A DNA stretch of 64,000 bases, taken from assembly GCA_045110675.1 (NCBI GenBank), contig JBGCGJ010000005.1, forward strand, positions 1 to 64,000. The letters run 5' to 3'. How positions within the stretch are numbered: the first letter of the stretch is position 1; each line of letters opens with the position of its first letter. Made by a program: the position numbers and the translations under genes. Shown in pieces: positions 1 through 8,554 of this stretch. The notes below the pieces were generated by a model. It ran no database searches. It was not told where the DNA came from and saw only the letters and a program-made list of their open reading frames with translations. The DNA is from JBALVT01 sp045110675 (GTDB lineage: Bacteria > Pseudomonadota > Gammaproteobacteria > Pseudomonadales > Halieaceae).

Positions 1-176
1 TGGTTGTTAAGCCAGACGGCAGTGAGCTCGCTTTTGAAGTGGATGAATTTCGCAAACACTGTCTGGTTAATGGTCTGGATGATATTGCGCTGACCCTGCA
101 AAGCGCTCAGGCGATACGAGACTACGAGCAGGCGCGGCAACAAACAGCGCCTTGGTTATTTGAAACGATTAAATAG
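1..176 (+). CDS. leuD: 3-isopropylmalate dehydratase small subunit, C-terminal part (LeuD)
   Basis: This is the 3' end of a gene cut by the left edge. The frame starting at base 3 is open to a TAG at 174-176 and gives about 57 residues. They match the end of LeuD: the segment around CLVNGLDDIALTLQ and the closing helix with YEQARQ and PWLF are characteristic. LeuD is the small subunit of the isomerase that converts 2-isopropylmalate to 3-isopropylmalate in leucine synthesis. The position directly upstream of leuB supports the call. The start and the catalytic N-terminal part are outside the window. Confidence 0.9.
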   Translation, partial: VVKPDGSELAFEVDEFRKHCLVNGLDDIALTLQSAQAIRDYEQARQQTAPWLFETIK

Positions 177-242
177 TGATTGCCTGTGTGATAAACGCCC
201 TGGGAATTTCACAAAGGCAGCGCGGCAACTTGGAGCACAACC

Positions 243-1325
243 TTGAGTAAGAAGAAAATACTAGTACTTCCCGGCGACTACATCGGTCCAGAAATTATGA
301 CCGAGGCAGTTGCTGTGTTAGAGAAAATCGATGAAAAATTTGGACTGGATCTCGAGCTGGAACATGGGCTTCTTGGCGGCGCTGCACTGGATGACTGTCG
401 AGTTCCGCTCCCGTATGAGACGCTGAAAAAAGCGCGAGCTGCCGATGCAATACTGCTCGGTGCTGTGGGTGGCCCCAAGTGGGATGACGTCGAGCGCCAT
501 CTGCGGCCGGAAAAAGGTTTGCTGGGTATTCGCTCCGAGTTGCAGCTGTTTGGAAATTTGCGTCCGGCGTTGCTGTATCCGCAATTAGCAGACGCATCCA
601 GTCTAAAACCAGAACTGGTTGCCGGCCTGGATATTCTGATCGTTCGTGAACTCACCGGTGGAATTTATTTTGGTGAGCCCCGGGGTATTCGCACCTTGGA
701 AAACGGTGAGCGAGAGGGCTACAACACCTACGTTTATCGCGAATCTGAAATTCGTAGAATTGCCCACCTGGCGTTTTCATTAGCGCAAAAGCGTGACAAG
801 CGGGTTTGCTCAGTCGATAAATCCAACGTCCTGGAAGTGACCGTGCTGTGGCGAGAGGTGATGGAGGAAATCGGCAAGGAGTACCCCGACGTCGAACTCA
901 GTCATATTTATGTCGACAATGCAGCAATGCAACTGGTTATGGCGCCCAAACAATTCGACGTGTTGGTCACCGGCAATATGTTCGGCGATATTCTGTCTGA
1001 TGCGGCGGCTATGCTGACCGGGTCAATTGGGATGCTACCATCTGCCTCACTGGATCAACAGGGGCGGGGCATGTATGAGCCCTGTCACGGATCAGCACCC
1101 GATATTGCAGGGCAGGGCAAAGCCAATCCCCTGGCAACCATTTTGTCTGTGGCAATGATGTTGCGATATACCCTTGCCAGCCCCGAAGCGGCCCTGGCAA
1201 TCGAGGAAGCAGTCAGTGCGGTATTGGATGCGGGGCTGCGCACGCCCGATATCTATTCAGAGGGACAAACACTGGTGTCAACCATTGAGATGGGTGCGGC
1301 GGTTGTCGCGGCACTGGACAGCTAG
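243..1325 (+). CDS. leuB: 3-isopropylmalate dehydrogenase (LeuB)
   Basis: The protein has 360 residues, the usual LeuB length. LeuB oxidises and decarboxylates 3-isopropylmalate with NAD+ in leucine synthesis, in the cytosol. The start is a TTG at 243 with GGAG at 232-235, and the MSKKKILVLPGD N-terminus fits the family. Family signatures include RELTGGIYFGEPRG, SVDKSNVL, the Mg-binding GDILSD (about 248-253) and the C-terminal GSAPDIAGQGKANP. Two family-conserved positions are altered: the N-terminal GDGIGPE motif reads GDYIGPE (Tyr13), and SDEA reads SDAA (Ala254). The rest of the protein is intact, so it is probably functional. It lies 66 bp downstream of leuD. Confidence 0.95.
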   Translation: MSKKKILVLPGDYIGPEIMTEAVAVLEKIDEKFGLDLELEHGLLGGAALDDCRVPLPYETLKKARAADAILLGAVGGPKWDDVERHLRPEKGLLGIRSELQLFGNLRPALLYPQLADASSLKPELVAGLDILIVRELTGGIYFGEPRGIRTLENGEREGYNTYVYRESEIRRIAHLAFSLAQKRDKRVCSVDKSNVLEVTVLWREVMEEIGKEYPDVELSHIYVDNAAMQLVMAPKQFDVLVTGNMFGDILSDAAAMLTGSIGMLPSASLDQQGRGMYEPCHGSAPDIAGQGKANPLATILSVAMMLRYTLASPEAALAIEEAVSAVLDAGLRTPDIYSEGQTLVSTIEMGAAVVAALDS

Positions 1326-1387
1326 TTTATGGGGTAGTTGGGAGACGCTACCTCGATTCTTACTTTTTTTAACAGGCAAGAGAAAAC

Positions 1388-2410
1388 ATGACTGATTTAT
1401 ATGATGTGGCCGTTGTCGGCGCCACCGGAGCAGTTGGCGAGGCGATGATCTCCATTCTTGAGGAACGGGACTTCCCGGTGGGCAACCTCTATCCTCTGGC
1501 CAGCAACCGGTCTGCCGGAAAGACTATTGTGTTCAAGGGGCAAACGGTTCGAGTAACGGACCTGGCTGAGTTTGATTTTTCCCAGGTGCAAATAGGTTTG
1601 TTCTCCGCCGGCGGCAGTATCTCTGAGGAGTTCGCTCCTAAAGCGGCAGCGGCAGGTTGCGTTGTAATTGACAATACCTCGCACTTTCGTCGCGACGAGG
1701 ATATCCCCCTGATCGTCCCCGAAGTCAACGTCGAGGCCCTGGCTGGCTATAGTAGGCGCAATATCATCGCCAATCCCAACTGTTCCACGATACAAATGTT
1801 GGTGGCGCTGAAACCGATTTACGATGCGGTGGGAATAGAGCGGATCAATGTCGCCACCTATCAGGCGGTTTCCGGGTCGGGGAAGGAGGCGATAGAAGAG
1901 CTCGCTGGTCAGACAGCCAGGTTGCTTAATGGCAAGGAAGCACAGTGCAAAGCCTACCCGAAGCAGATCGCTTTTAACGTTTTGCCGCAGATCGATACCT
2001 TCCAGGAAAATGGCTATACCCGGGAAGAAATGAAAATGGTTTGGGAGACTCAGAAAATATTTGGCGATGGCAGTATTGCGGTCAATCCAACATGTGTAAG
2101 AGTTCCGGTATTTTTTGGCCATTCTGAAGCTGTGCATGTCGAAACAGTCGACAAAATCACCGCCGAAGAGGCGACAAACCTGCTGCAAAATGCACCGGGA
2201 GTGAGCGTCGTTGACGAGCGTGTCGATGGCGGCTATCCCACGGCTGTAGGGGACTGTGCGGGTCACGATGCGGTATTCGTAGGCAGGATCAGAGAAGACA
2301 TTTCGCACCCGCGTGGGTTGGATTTATGGGTGGTTTCAGACAACGTGCGTAAAGGTGCCGCACTCAATAGTGTGCAAATTGCCGAATGCTTGATTAATAC
2401 CTATATATAA
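1388..2410 (+). CDS. asd: Aspartate-semialdehyde dehydrogenase (Asd)
   Basis: The protein has 340 residues. It reduces aspartyl phosphate to aspartate semialdehyde with NADPH, the branch point to lysine/diaminopimelate, threonine and methionine. The N-terminus holds the nucleotide-binding VVGATGAVGEAM. The nucleophile is Cys132 in IANPNCSTIQM. The later segment TYQAVSGSGKEAIEEL is typical of the short gammaproteobacterial Asd type. The ATG at 1388 is preceded by AAGAG. The leuB-asd-fimV order is the one seen in Pseudomonas. Confidence 0.96.
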   Translation: MTDLYDVAVVGATGAVGEAMISILEERDFPVGNLYPLASNRSAGKTIVFKGQTVRVTDLAEFDFSQVQIGLFSAGGSISEEFAPKAAAAGCVVIDNTSHFRRDEDIPLIVPEVNVEALAGYSRRNIIANPNCSTIQMLVALKPIYDAVGIERINVATYQAVSGSGKEAIEELAGQTARLLNGKEAQCKAYPKQIAFNVLPQIDTFQENGYTREEMKMVWETQKIFGDGSIAVNPTCVRVPVFFGHSEAVHVETVDKITAEEATNLLQNAPGVSVVDERVDGGYPTAVGDCAGHDAVFVGRIREDISHPRGLDLWVVSDNVRKGAALNSVQIAECLINTYI

Positions 2411-2595
2411 AAGATACTTGCCTGAGAAGTGGCTAGATTAGGGGCAGGAAAGTCACTGGTGCACGGACGTGCGCAAACGCACCTTTTGGGTAGCGTGTGG
2501 GGGCGGTCATAGGGGCACTCGTGAAATCCTGATTTAGTAGCCAAGTCCTGGGGGATATTGGTTAGCAATGACAGGTAAAATAATAAGGCATCTAT

Positions 2596-4911
2596 ATGGC
2601 TCGTAGGCTAGCTACGGCAGTACTGACATTGGGTTGTTTACACTCTGGTGTCGTCTCGGCGCTGGGCTTGGGTGAGCTCAAGCTCGAATCCTTTCTCAAC
2701 GAACCTCTGTCCGCTACTGTGGAAATGCACAGCGCGGCGGGATTGCATCAAGACCAAATCAAGGTGCGTCTGGCGACTTCTGAAGATTTCGAGAAACTGG
2801 GTATTGATAGAGCCTACTTTCTCACCAGTATCAAATTTGAAGTCAGTGTCGATGAACGCGGCAACGGCACGATTACACTGTCATCGGAAGACCCGGTTCT
2901 CGAACCTTATCTGGACTTTCTGATCGAGGCACGTTGGCCAACGGGTCGCCTGTTGCGCGAGTACACCGTCCTGGTAGATCCCCCCATCTTTGACACGCAA
3001 TCGCCGATTATTTCCGCCAGTGAAAGGGTAGTGGAGACCGAAGGCGGGGAAGATACCTCAAAAAAGCCACGCAGCGCTGAGGCGAGCACTGGCACTTCGG
3101 TAAGTACCAAGAAGTCGGAGTTGGCACCGGGTGAAATGCCCCAGCGAGACTTCGGCTCCCAGGCCTCTAGCGCACCGCTAGCTGGCAACCAATATATGAT
3201 TCGTCGGGACGAAACGCTCTGGGCCATCGCCCAAAGGTCGCGACCCGAGGGAGCGTCTGTTCACCAGACAATGTTGGATATCCAACGCCTGAACCCCGAT
3301 GCCTTTATTGGCGGCAATATCAATCGCATAAAAGCGGGCTATATTATTTACTTGCCTGGTTCCGGCGATATTAGCTCGGACGATCTCGAACGCGCTCAAC
3401 AGGAAGTTCGTCAGCAAAATCAGGATTGGCGCGACGGAGTGCCCAGCAAGCCTCAAGCGGGTCCATCGCTTCGCATATCCGCTGAGCCCGACGACCAAAC
3501 AGAGTCATCCGCAGCTGACGAAACCAGTCTTGCGGCTTCTTCGCGAACTGAAATTTCCGAAAACCTCGAAGAGTCCGAACGCGCGCGTTCTGAACTGGCC
3601 GATCGATTGGCATCAATGGAAGAGCAGGTGGAGACCCTGCAGCGCATTGTCAGTCTGAAAGATGATCAGATTTCAGCGTTGCAAAACGCCCTCTCTGAGA
3701 CAGGCAGTGATGCTGTTGAAGATATTGTCGATCTGGACGCCAGTGAGTTGGAAGCTGCACTGGAAGATAGTGAGGCGCTAAACCTTGACGCAATTGACGA
3801 GGAATACGCCGAGGAAACGGTCACCGATGCGGCGACAACCGCCGCGCCCCAGGTGAGCGAGCCAGTTGCAGAGACTCCGGCAGTCGTTGTTCCGAAAGTT
3901 ACCGCGCCACCGGAACCCGAAAAGTCTAACACTTTGTATTACATCATTGGCGCGGTGCTTGCCGCTGCACTTGGAGTGTTTTTGTTTCTTCGCCGACGTA
4001 CCCGCGAGGATGAGTGGGAAGATGATGACAGCATAGCGGCCAGCGACGATGATGTGTTCGCCGATGTCACAATGCCGGATGCAGATGTCAATCTGAATAA
4101 CCTTGAAACTGAGATGGATGCCATTGCGGATTCCGTCGAGGATGACGTGCTTTCCGAGGTAGCGGACGGCGAAGATATCTTATCCGATGAAGTACCTGCA
4201 GAAGAGTCGGGGTATGGCGAACACAAGCACGACGAGTACGCCTCTGAGGATGCCGGTGACGCGCTTGCTGAAGCTGACATCTACATCGCCTACGGTCGCT
4301 ATCCTCAAGCAGTCGACTTGTTGAAAACAGCGATTGATAACGACCCTCGCAATCCCGCCTATCGAGAGAAACTCATCGAACTCAGTGCCGAGATGGGCAA
4401 CAAAGAAGAAGCTCAACTTCAATACACTGAATTGTTAGACATTGGTGATTCTTCTTATACTTCAAGAGCTGAGCAAGTACTGCGCAGTGCCGGTAATGGC
4501 AGTAACTGGTTTGCAGAAATGTCCACTCCGGATCTGGATGACCCAACACCTTCAGTGTCGGACTCGATGCAAATCCTGGATGACCTGGACCTCACCGAAG
4601 ACACCGGCGAGGTGCTGGAAGCAGATTTTGGTGAACTTGAGATCGAGCTTCCTGCCGGTGAGAGTCTGGACGACGACCTGGATCTCTCGGGTGATTTCAC
4701 CGATGAGAATCTCGATGGCGATTTCGACGACGAGGAAGATTTGGTATTTGCCGAAGGTGGCAGTGAAATGTCTACCAAGCTCGATCTCGCCCGCGCCTAC
4801 CTCGATATGGGCGACGAAGATGGTGCCAGACAGATTCTGGAAGAAATAGCCGCCGATGGCAGCGCCGGCCAGAAAGAGGAAGCCAAAATCCTTCTAGAAC
4901 GGCTTGACTGA
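2596..4911 (+). CDS. fimV: FimV-like polar hub protein with LysM and TPR-like C-terminal domain
   Basis: The protein has 771 residues. In Pseudomonas, FimV organises the cell pole and supports type IV pilus and twitching functions by binding peptidoglycan. The N-terminus is a signal-peptide-like segment (about 1-23) followed by the FimV N-terminal domain beginning GLGELKLESFLNEPL. A LysM domain spans about residues 196-256. A coiled-coil stretch lies near 310-370. One membrane helix (about 447-467) is followed by RRRTRE. The cytoplasmic part is very acidic and contains a TPR-like repeat (ADIYIAYGRYPQAVDLLKTA) and the C-terminal FimV domain ending in KLDLARAYLDMGDEDGARQI. The 185 bp upstream hold no visible gene. 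The stop overlaps the truA start by 8 bp. Confidence 0.93.
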   Translation: MARRLATAVLTLGCLHSGVVSALGLGELKLESFLNEPLSATVEMHSAAGLHQDQIKVRLATSEDFEKLGIDRAYFLTSIKFEVSVDERGNGTITLSSEDPVLEPYLDFLIEARWPTGRLLREYTVLVDPPIFDTQSPIISASERVVETEGGEDTSKKPRSAEASTGTSVSTKKSELAPGEMPQRDFGSQASSAPLAGNQYMIRRDETLWAIAQRSRPEGASVHQTMLDIQRLNPDAFIGGNINRIKAGYIIYLPGSGDISSDDLERAQQEVRQQNQDWRDGVPSKPQAGPSLRISAEPDDQTESSAADETSLAASSRTEISENLEESERARSELADRLASMEEQVETLQRIVSLKDDQISALQNALSETGSDAVEDIVDLDASELEAALEDSEALNLDAIDEEYAEETVTDAATTAAPQVSEPVAETPAVVVPKVTAPPEPEKSNTLYYIIGAVLAAALGVFLFLRRRTREDEWEDDDSIAASDDDVFADVTMPDADVNLNNLETEMDAIADSVEDDVLSEVADGEDILSDEVPAEESGYGEHKHDEYASEDAGDALAEADIYIAYGRYPQAVDLLKTAIDNDPRNPAYREKLIELSAEMGNKEEAQLQYTELLDIGDSSYTSRAEQVLRSAGNGSNWFAEMSTPDLDDPTPSVSDSMQILDDLDLTEDTGEVLEADFGELEIELPAGESLDDDLDLSGDFTDENLDGDFDDEEDLVFAEGGSEMSTKLDLARAYLDMGDEDGARQILEEIAADGSAGQKEEAKILLERLD

Positions 4912-5743
4912 TTCAGGCCAGTACTTCTCGACTGATCTTATACCGGCCGGATCAAGAGTCGCCTGTAGAATCGAATACGATGGCAGTCATTATTGTGGCT
5001 GGCAGGCGCAACCCCACCTCGAAGTAGAAACCGTACAAGAGCGCCTCGAACTGGCTCTTGCTGCGGTCGCTGATTGCCCGGTGCGGGTGCACTGCGCGGG
5101 ACGCACCGACACCGGTGTTCACGGCTACCAACAAATCATTCATTTTGATGCACCGGTTGGACGCAGCGGAAGATCTTGGGTACTGGGGACCAATGCGAAT
5201 TTGCCGGCGGAAATTCGGATCCATTGGGCAGTGGAAGTGGACCCGGATTTTCACGCCCGATTTTCGGCTCTGTCGCGACGTTATCGATATATCATTTCCA
5301 ACACACCGGTTAGATCTGCATTGCTCAATTCTCAGATAACCTGGCAGCGCAGACCTCTGGATGCGCAGCGAATGCACAGTGAAGCCCAGTGTCTATTGGG
5401 AGAACAGAATTTCAGTGCATTTCAGGCTGCAAGTTGCCAATCCAAAACACCCATGCGCAATGTACATTTTGTCGATGTGAGCAGACGAGGCCACTGGGTG
5501 CTCATCGATATTCAAGCTAACGCATTTTTGCATCACATGGTCCGCAACATTGCCGGTTCCCTGATGACGGTCGGTAGCGGTCGTCAGGACGAAGGTTGGT
5601 TAAGTGCTATTCTGCGCGGGAGAGACCGCACCCTTGCGGCAGAGACTGCTCCGGCTGATGGCCTGTATCTCGTGCACGTTGAATATCCCCCTCAGTTTGC
5701 GCTTCCCAAGTCTCCGTTGGGGCCATTGATGCTGATCGACTAG
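4904..5743 (+). CDS. truA: tRNA pseudouridine(38-40) synthase TruA
   Basis: The protein has 279 residues. It isomerises uridines 38-40 in the anticodon stem-loop of many tRNAs. The catalytic aspartate is Asp69 in CAGRTDTGVHGYQQ. Other family segments are RIEYDGSHYCGWQ near the N-terminus, FHARFSALSRRYRYII, and FLHHMVRNIAGSLM near the C-terminus. The start is a TTG at 4904 inside the end of fimV (8-bp overlap), which suggests translational coupling. It is followed by trpF after 65 bp, the usual neighbour. Confidence 0.95.
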   Translation: MTDSGQYFSTDLIPAGSRVACRIEYDGSHYCGWQAQPHLEVETVQERLELALAAVADCPVRVHCAGRTDTGVHGYQQIIHFDAPVGRSGRSWVLGTNANLPAEIRIHWAVEVDPDFHARFSALSRRYRYIISNTPVRSALLNSQITWQRRPLDAQRMHSEAQCLLGEQNFSAFQAASCQSKTPMRNVHFVDVSRRGHWVLIDIQANAFLHHMVRNIAGSLMTVGSGRQDEGWLSAILRGRDRTLAAETAPADGLYLVHVEYPPQFALPKSPLGPLMLID

Positions 5744-5808
5744 AGACACGAAGCGGTCAATTCTGCTAACATGCGCACCTCGTTTTAACCCGAAAGATTC
5801 CCCCGACT

Positions 5809-6447
5809 TTGGCTCAAACACGTATCAAGATTTGCGGTATTACCGGGCCGGATGATGCGCGCCTGGCCGCTGAGTGTGGGGCGGATGCCATCGGTCTGGT
5901 TTTCTACGCCAAGAGCCCGCGAGCCGTTACCGCATCGCAAGCCTTGGAGTGTGTAAAAGCGCTGCCTCCCCTGGTCACAGTGGTCGCATTGTTTGTCAAT
6001 GAAAGCGCCGAGAATATTGAAAGAATACTAGATCAAGTTCCCATCGACGTTCTTCAGTTTCACGGTGATGAAACGCCAGAGTTTTGCACGCAGTTCGGAC
6101 GCCCTTACTTGAAGGCGCTGCGGGTTCGCTCTGCCGATGAAATCAAGTCGGCCTGTGAGACGTTTCGATCCGCTAAAGCTATTTTGCTCGATGCCTGGGT
6201 AGAAGGTATACGCGGGGGCACTGGACAGCGTTTTGATTGGAAAATGGCGCAGGGAAGTTTTTCGGTACCACTGGTGTTGGCCGGCGGCCTCAATGCTGAA
6301 AACGTGGGCGAGGCAATCGAGTTAATCAATCCAGCGGCAGTGGATGTCAGTGGCGGCGTTGAGAGCGCACCGGGTATCAAAAGTGCGAAGAGTATTGAAC
6401 AATTTATTGCGGCAGTTCGATCTGCCGATTTACGTTTGAATAGGTAG
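5809..6447 (+). CDS. trpF: Phosphoribosylanthranilate isomerase (TrpF)
   Basis: The protein has 212 residues. It performs the Amadori rearrangement of phosphoribosylanthranilate in tryptophan synthesis. The N-terminal RIKICGIT holds the catalytic cysteine. FHGDETPEFC and the C-terminal LAGGLNAENVGEAI and VDVSGGVESAPGIKS (phosphate binding) complete the TIM barrel. The catalytic aspartate is expected in LLDAW. The start is a TTG at 5809; no in-frame ATG fits the conserved N-terminus. It heads the trpF-trpB-trpA group, and trpB starts 5 bp after its stop. Confidence 0.95.
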   Translation: MAQTRIKICGITGPDDARLAAECGADAIGLVFYAKSPRAVTASQALECVKALPPLVTVVALFVNESAENIERILDQVPIDVLQFHGDETPEFCTQFGRPYLKALRVRSADEIKSACETFRSAKAILLDAWVEGIRGGTGQRFDWKMAQGSFSVPLVLAGGLNAENVGEAIELINPAAVDVSGGVESAPGIKSAKSIEQFIAAVRSADLRLNR

Positions 6448-6452
6448 AAAAA

Positions 6453-7673
6453 ATGAGTAGTGATATCAGCGGCAGTGTCTTTTCCAGTGTTCCCGATGAA
6501 GCGGGACGCTTTGGTGTATACGGCGGAAAGTACGTATCGGAAACCTTAATGGCCGCTCTGGATGAACTGGAGACACTCTATAGCCAGTTGTCGCAGGATC
6601 CTGAGTTTCAGCGCGAGCTGGACGATGACCTGGCGCACTATGTGGGTCGACCGTCACCGCTGTACGAGGCAAAGCGCTGGTCGGACGCTATCGGCGGCGC
6701 GAGAATATTTTTGAAGCGCGAGGATTTGAATCACACAGGTGCGCACAAAGTTAACAATACGGTGGGGCAGGCGTTACTGGCGAAGTACATCGGCAAGAAA
6801 CGCATTATTGCTGAAACGGGCGCGGGGCAGCACGGCGTCGCAACAGCGACCATAGCCGCGAGACTGGGTCTTGAATGTCACATCTTTATGGGTGCAGACG
6901 ATATTGTGCGTCAGGCCAGCAATGTTTACCGAATGAAATTACTGGGAGCACAGGTTGTCTCCGTGACCTCCGGTTCGAGGACGCTAAAAGATGCCATGAA
7001 CGAAGCGATGCGGGATTGGGTGACCAATGTAGATGATACTTTTTACATCATCGGTACCGTCGCCGGGCCGCATCCCTATCCCATGCTTGTCAGGGACTTT
7101 CAATGCGTGATCGGACGTGAGGCTCGCGCGCAGTGTTTAGAGCGAAATGGAAAACTTCCCGATGCTCTGGTGGCCTGTGTCGGCGGCGGATCGAATGCCA
7201 TCGGTCTTTTTCATCCGTTTTTGGAAGATGAGAGTGTGGCGATGTACGGTGTAGAGGCCGGTGGCTTGGGTTTGGCAACTGATCAACATGCCGCTCCTTT
7301 GACGGCGGGCTCCCCAGGTGTTCTGCATGGTAATCGAACCTATCTAATGCAAAATGAAGATGGCCAGATTCAGGCTACGCACTCCATTTCTGCGGGTCTT
7401 GATTACCCGGGTGTGGGTCCGGAGCACTCCTGGTTGAAAGACCAGGGGCGTGTTGAATATGTCGCGGCCAACGACGACGAGGCCCTCAAGGCATTTCATA
7501 CACTGACACGAGTCGAGGGCATAATTCCCGCACTCGAGAGTAGTCACGCGCTCGCCTACGCTGAAAAGCTGGCCTCCACAATGTCCTCGGATCAAATCAT
7601 TGTGGTGAATTTGTCCGGGCGTGGCGACAAGGATATTCACACGGTTGCCGAACTCGACGGCATATCAATATAG
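6453..7673 (+). CDS. trpB: Tryptophan synthase beta subunit (TrpB)
   Basis: The protein has 406 residues. It condenses indole with serine using pyridoxal phosphate. The PLP lysine is Lys99 in HTGAHKVNNT, the catalytic glutamate is in AETGAGQHGVAT, and the phosphate loop is GGGSNAIGLF. All segments of a full-length TrpB1 are present. The ATG at 6453 lies 5 bp after trpF, with trpA 13 bp downstream. In Pseudomonas trpBA sits elsewhere under TrpI control; here it is embedded between trpF and accD, as in many other gammaproteobacteria. I see no attenuator. Confidence 0.97.
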   Translation: MSSDISGSVFSSVPDEAGRFGVYGGKYVSETLMAALDELETLYSQLSQDPEFQRELDDDLAHYVGRPSPLYEAKRWSDAIGGARIFLKREDLNHTGAHKVNNTVGQALLAKYIGKKRIIAETGAGQHGVATATIAARLGLECHIFMGADDIVRQASNVYRMKLLGAQVVSVTSGSRTLKDAMNEAMRDWVTNVDDTFYIIGTVAGPHPYPMLVRDFQCVIGREARAQCLERNGKLPDALVACVGGGSNAIGLFHPFLEDESVAMYGVEAGGLGLATDQHAAPLTAGSPGVLHGNRTYLMQNEDGQIQATHSISAGLDYPGVGPEHSWLKDQGRVEYVAANDDEALKAFHTLTRVEGIIPALESSHALAYAEKLASTMSSDQIIVVNLSGRGDKDIHTVAELDGISI

Positions 7674-7686
7674 GGAGTTTTGGATA

Positions 7687-8508
7687 GTGAGTCTTATTGA
7701 GGCGCGATTTGAAGCGCTGGCACAACAGGGTAAGAAAGCGCTGATACCCTACCTGGTGGCGGGAGACCCCAGTCTCGACATCACGGTTCCGTTGATGCAC
7801 TCTCTGGTTGAGGCAGGAGCCGACATACTAGAGCTCGGAGTACCCTTTTCAGACCCAATGGCGGAGGGGCAGGTTATTGCACTTGCTCACGAACGAGCGC
7901 TCCTCACCGGAGCCAGTTTGCGAAAGGCACTGGCCTGTGTCGGAGAGTTCCGTCAAGCGGATCAGCATACACCGGTGTTGCTAATGGGATACGCGAATCC
8001 CGTCTTTCATATGGGATATGCCGAGTTCGCTGACGCTGCGGCTGCGGTGAAACTGGATGGTTTGCTCACCGTTGATATTCCACCCGAAGAAGTCAATGAG
8101 CTGAATCTCGAACTGAATCGGGTGGGGATAGACAATATCTTCCTGGTGGCCCCAACAACGCCCGATTCGCGAGTGGGTTTAATCACCGAACAGGCCAGCG
8201 GGTTTATCTACTGTGTCGCACTCAAAGGCGTGACCGGCGCAGGCAACCTGGATCCGGAGTATGTGGCAGAACAGGTAAAGCGTATCCGCAGTCACACTGA
8301 ACTTCCAGTCGCAGTGGGTTTCGGGATTAAAGACGCCAAGTCCGCCGCATCCATTAGTACTTTTGCAGATGGAGTGGTGGTCGGAAGTGCTTTGGTGCAG
8401 ACTGTAACAGATGTTGTGGCAGCGGGTGGATCTTCGCAAGATGCTATCGATGCCGCAGTGACGCTGGTAGCAAGTATTCGTCGTGGTATCGATGCTGCGA
8501 CTTCCTAG
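7687..8508 (+). CDS. trpA: Tryptophan synthase alpha subunit (TrpA), Glu at the catalytic Asp60 position
   Basis: The protein has 273 residues from the GTG at 7687. That start has GGAG at 7674-7677 and aligns with the known TrpA N-terminus. The frame is open further upstream inside trpB, but that extension has no family counterpart. TrpA splits indole-3-glycerol phosphate to indole. Numbering matches E. coli TrpA exactly here: Glu49 is present in ILELGVPFSD, but the second catalytic residue, Asp60 of E. coli (ADGP), is Glu60 in MAEGQV. The phosphate-binding glycine segments (GVTGAG, VGFGIKDAKSA, VVVGSALV) are intact. Confidence 0.95.
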   Translation: MSLIEARFEALAQQGKKALIPYLVAGDPSLDITVPLMHSLVEAGADILELGVPFSDPMAEGQVIALAHERALLTGASLRKALACVGEFRQADQHTPVLLMGYANPVFHMGYAEFADAAAAVKLDGLLTVDIPPEEVNELNLELNRVGIDNIFLVAPTTPDSRVGLITEQASGFIYCVALKGVTGAGNLDPEYVAEQVKRIRSHTELPVAVGFGIKDAKSAASISTFADGVVVGSALVQTVTDVVAAGGSSQDAIDAAVTLVASIRRGIDAATS

Positions 8509-8554
8509 CAGCATCCCCAAGCGCTTATAATGTTGTTGGGATTCGGGAGATAAC

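Noticed and set aside
1397..2308. 303-codon minus-strand frame
   Set aside because: Antisense to asd; a codon-bias shadow with no domain.
7621..7686. Upstream extension of trpA into trpB
   Set aside because: Open frame only; TrpA proteins do not have it, and the GTG at 7687 has a good ribosome site.
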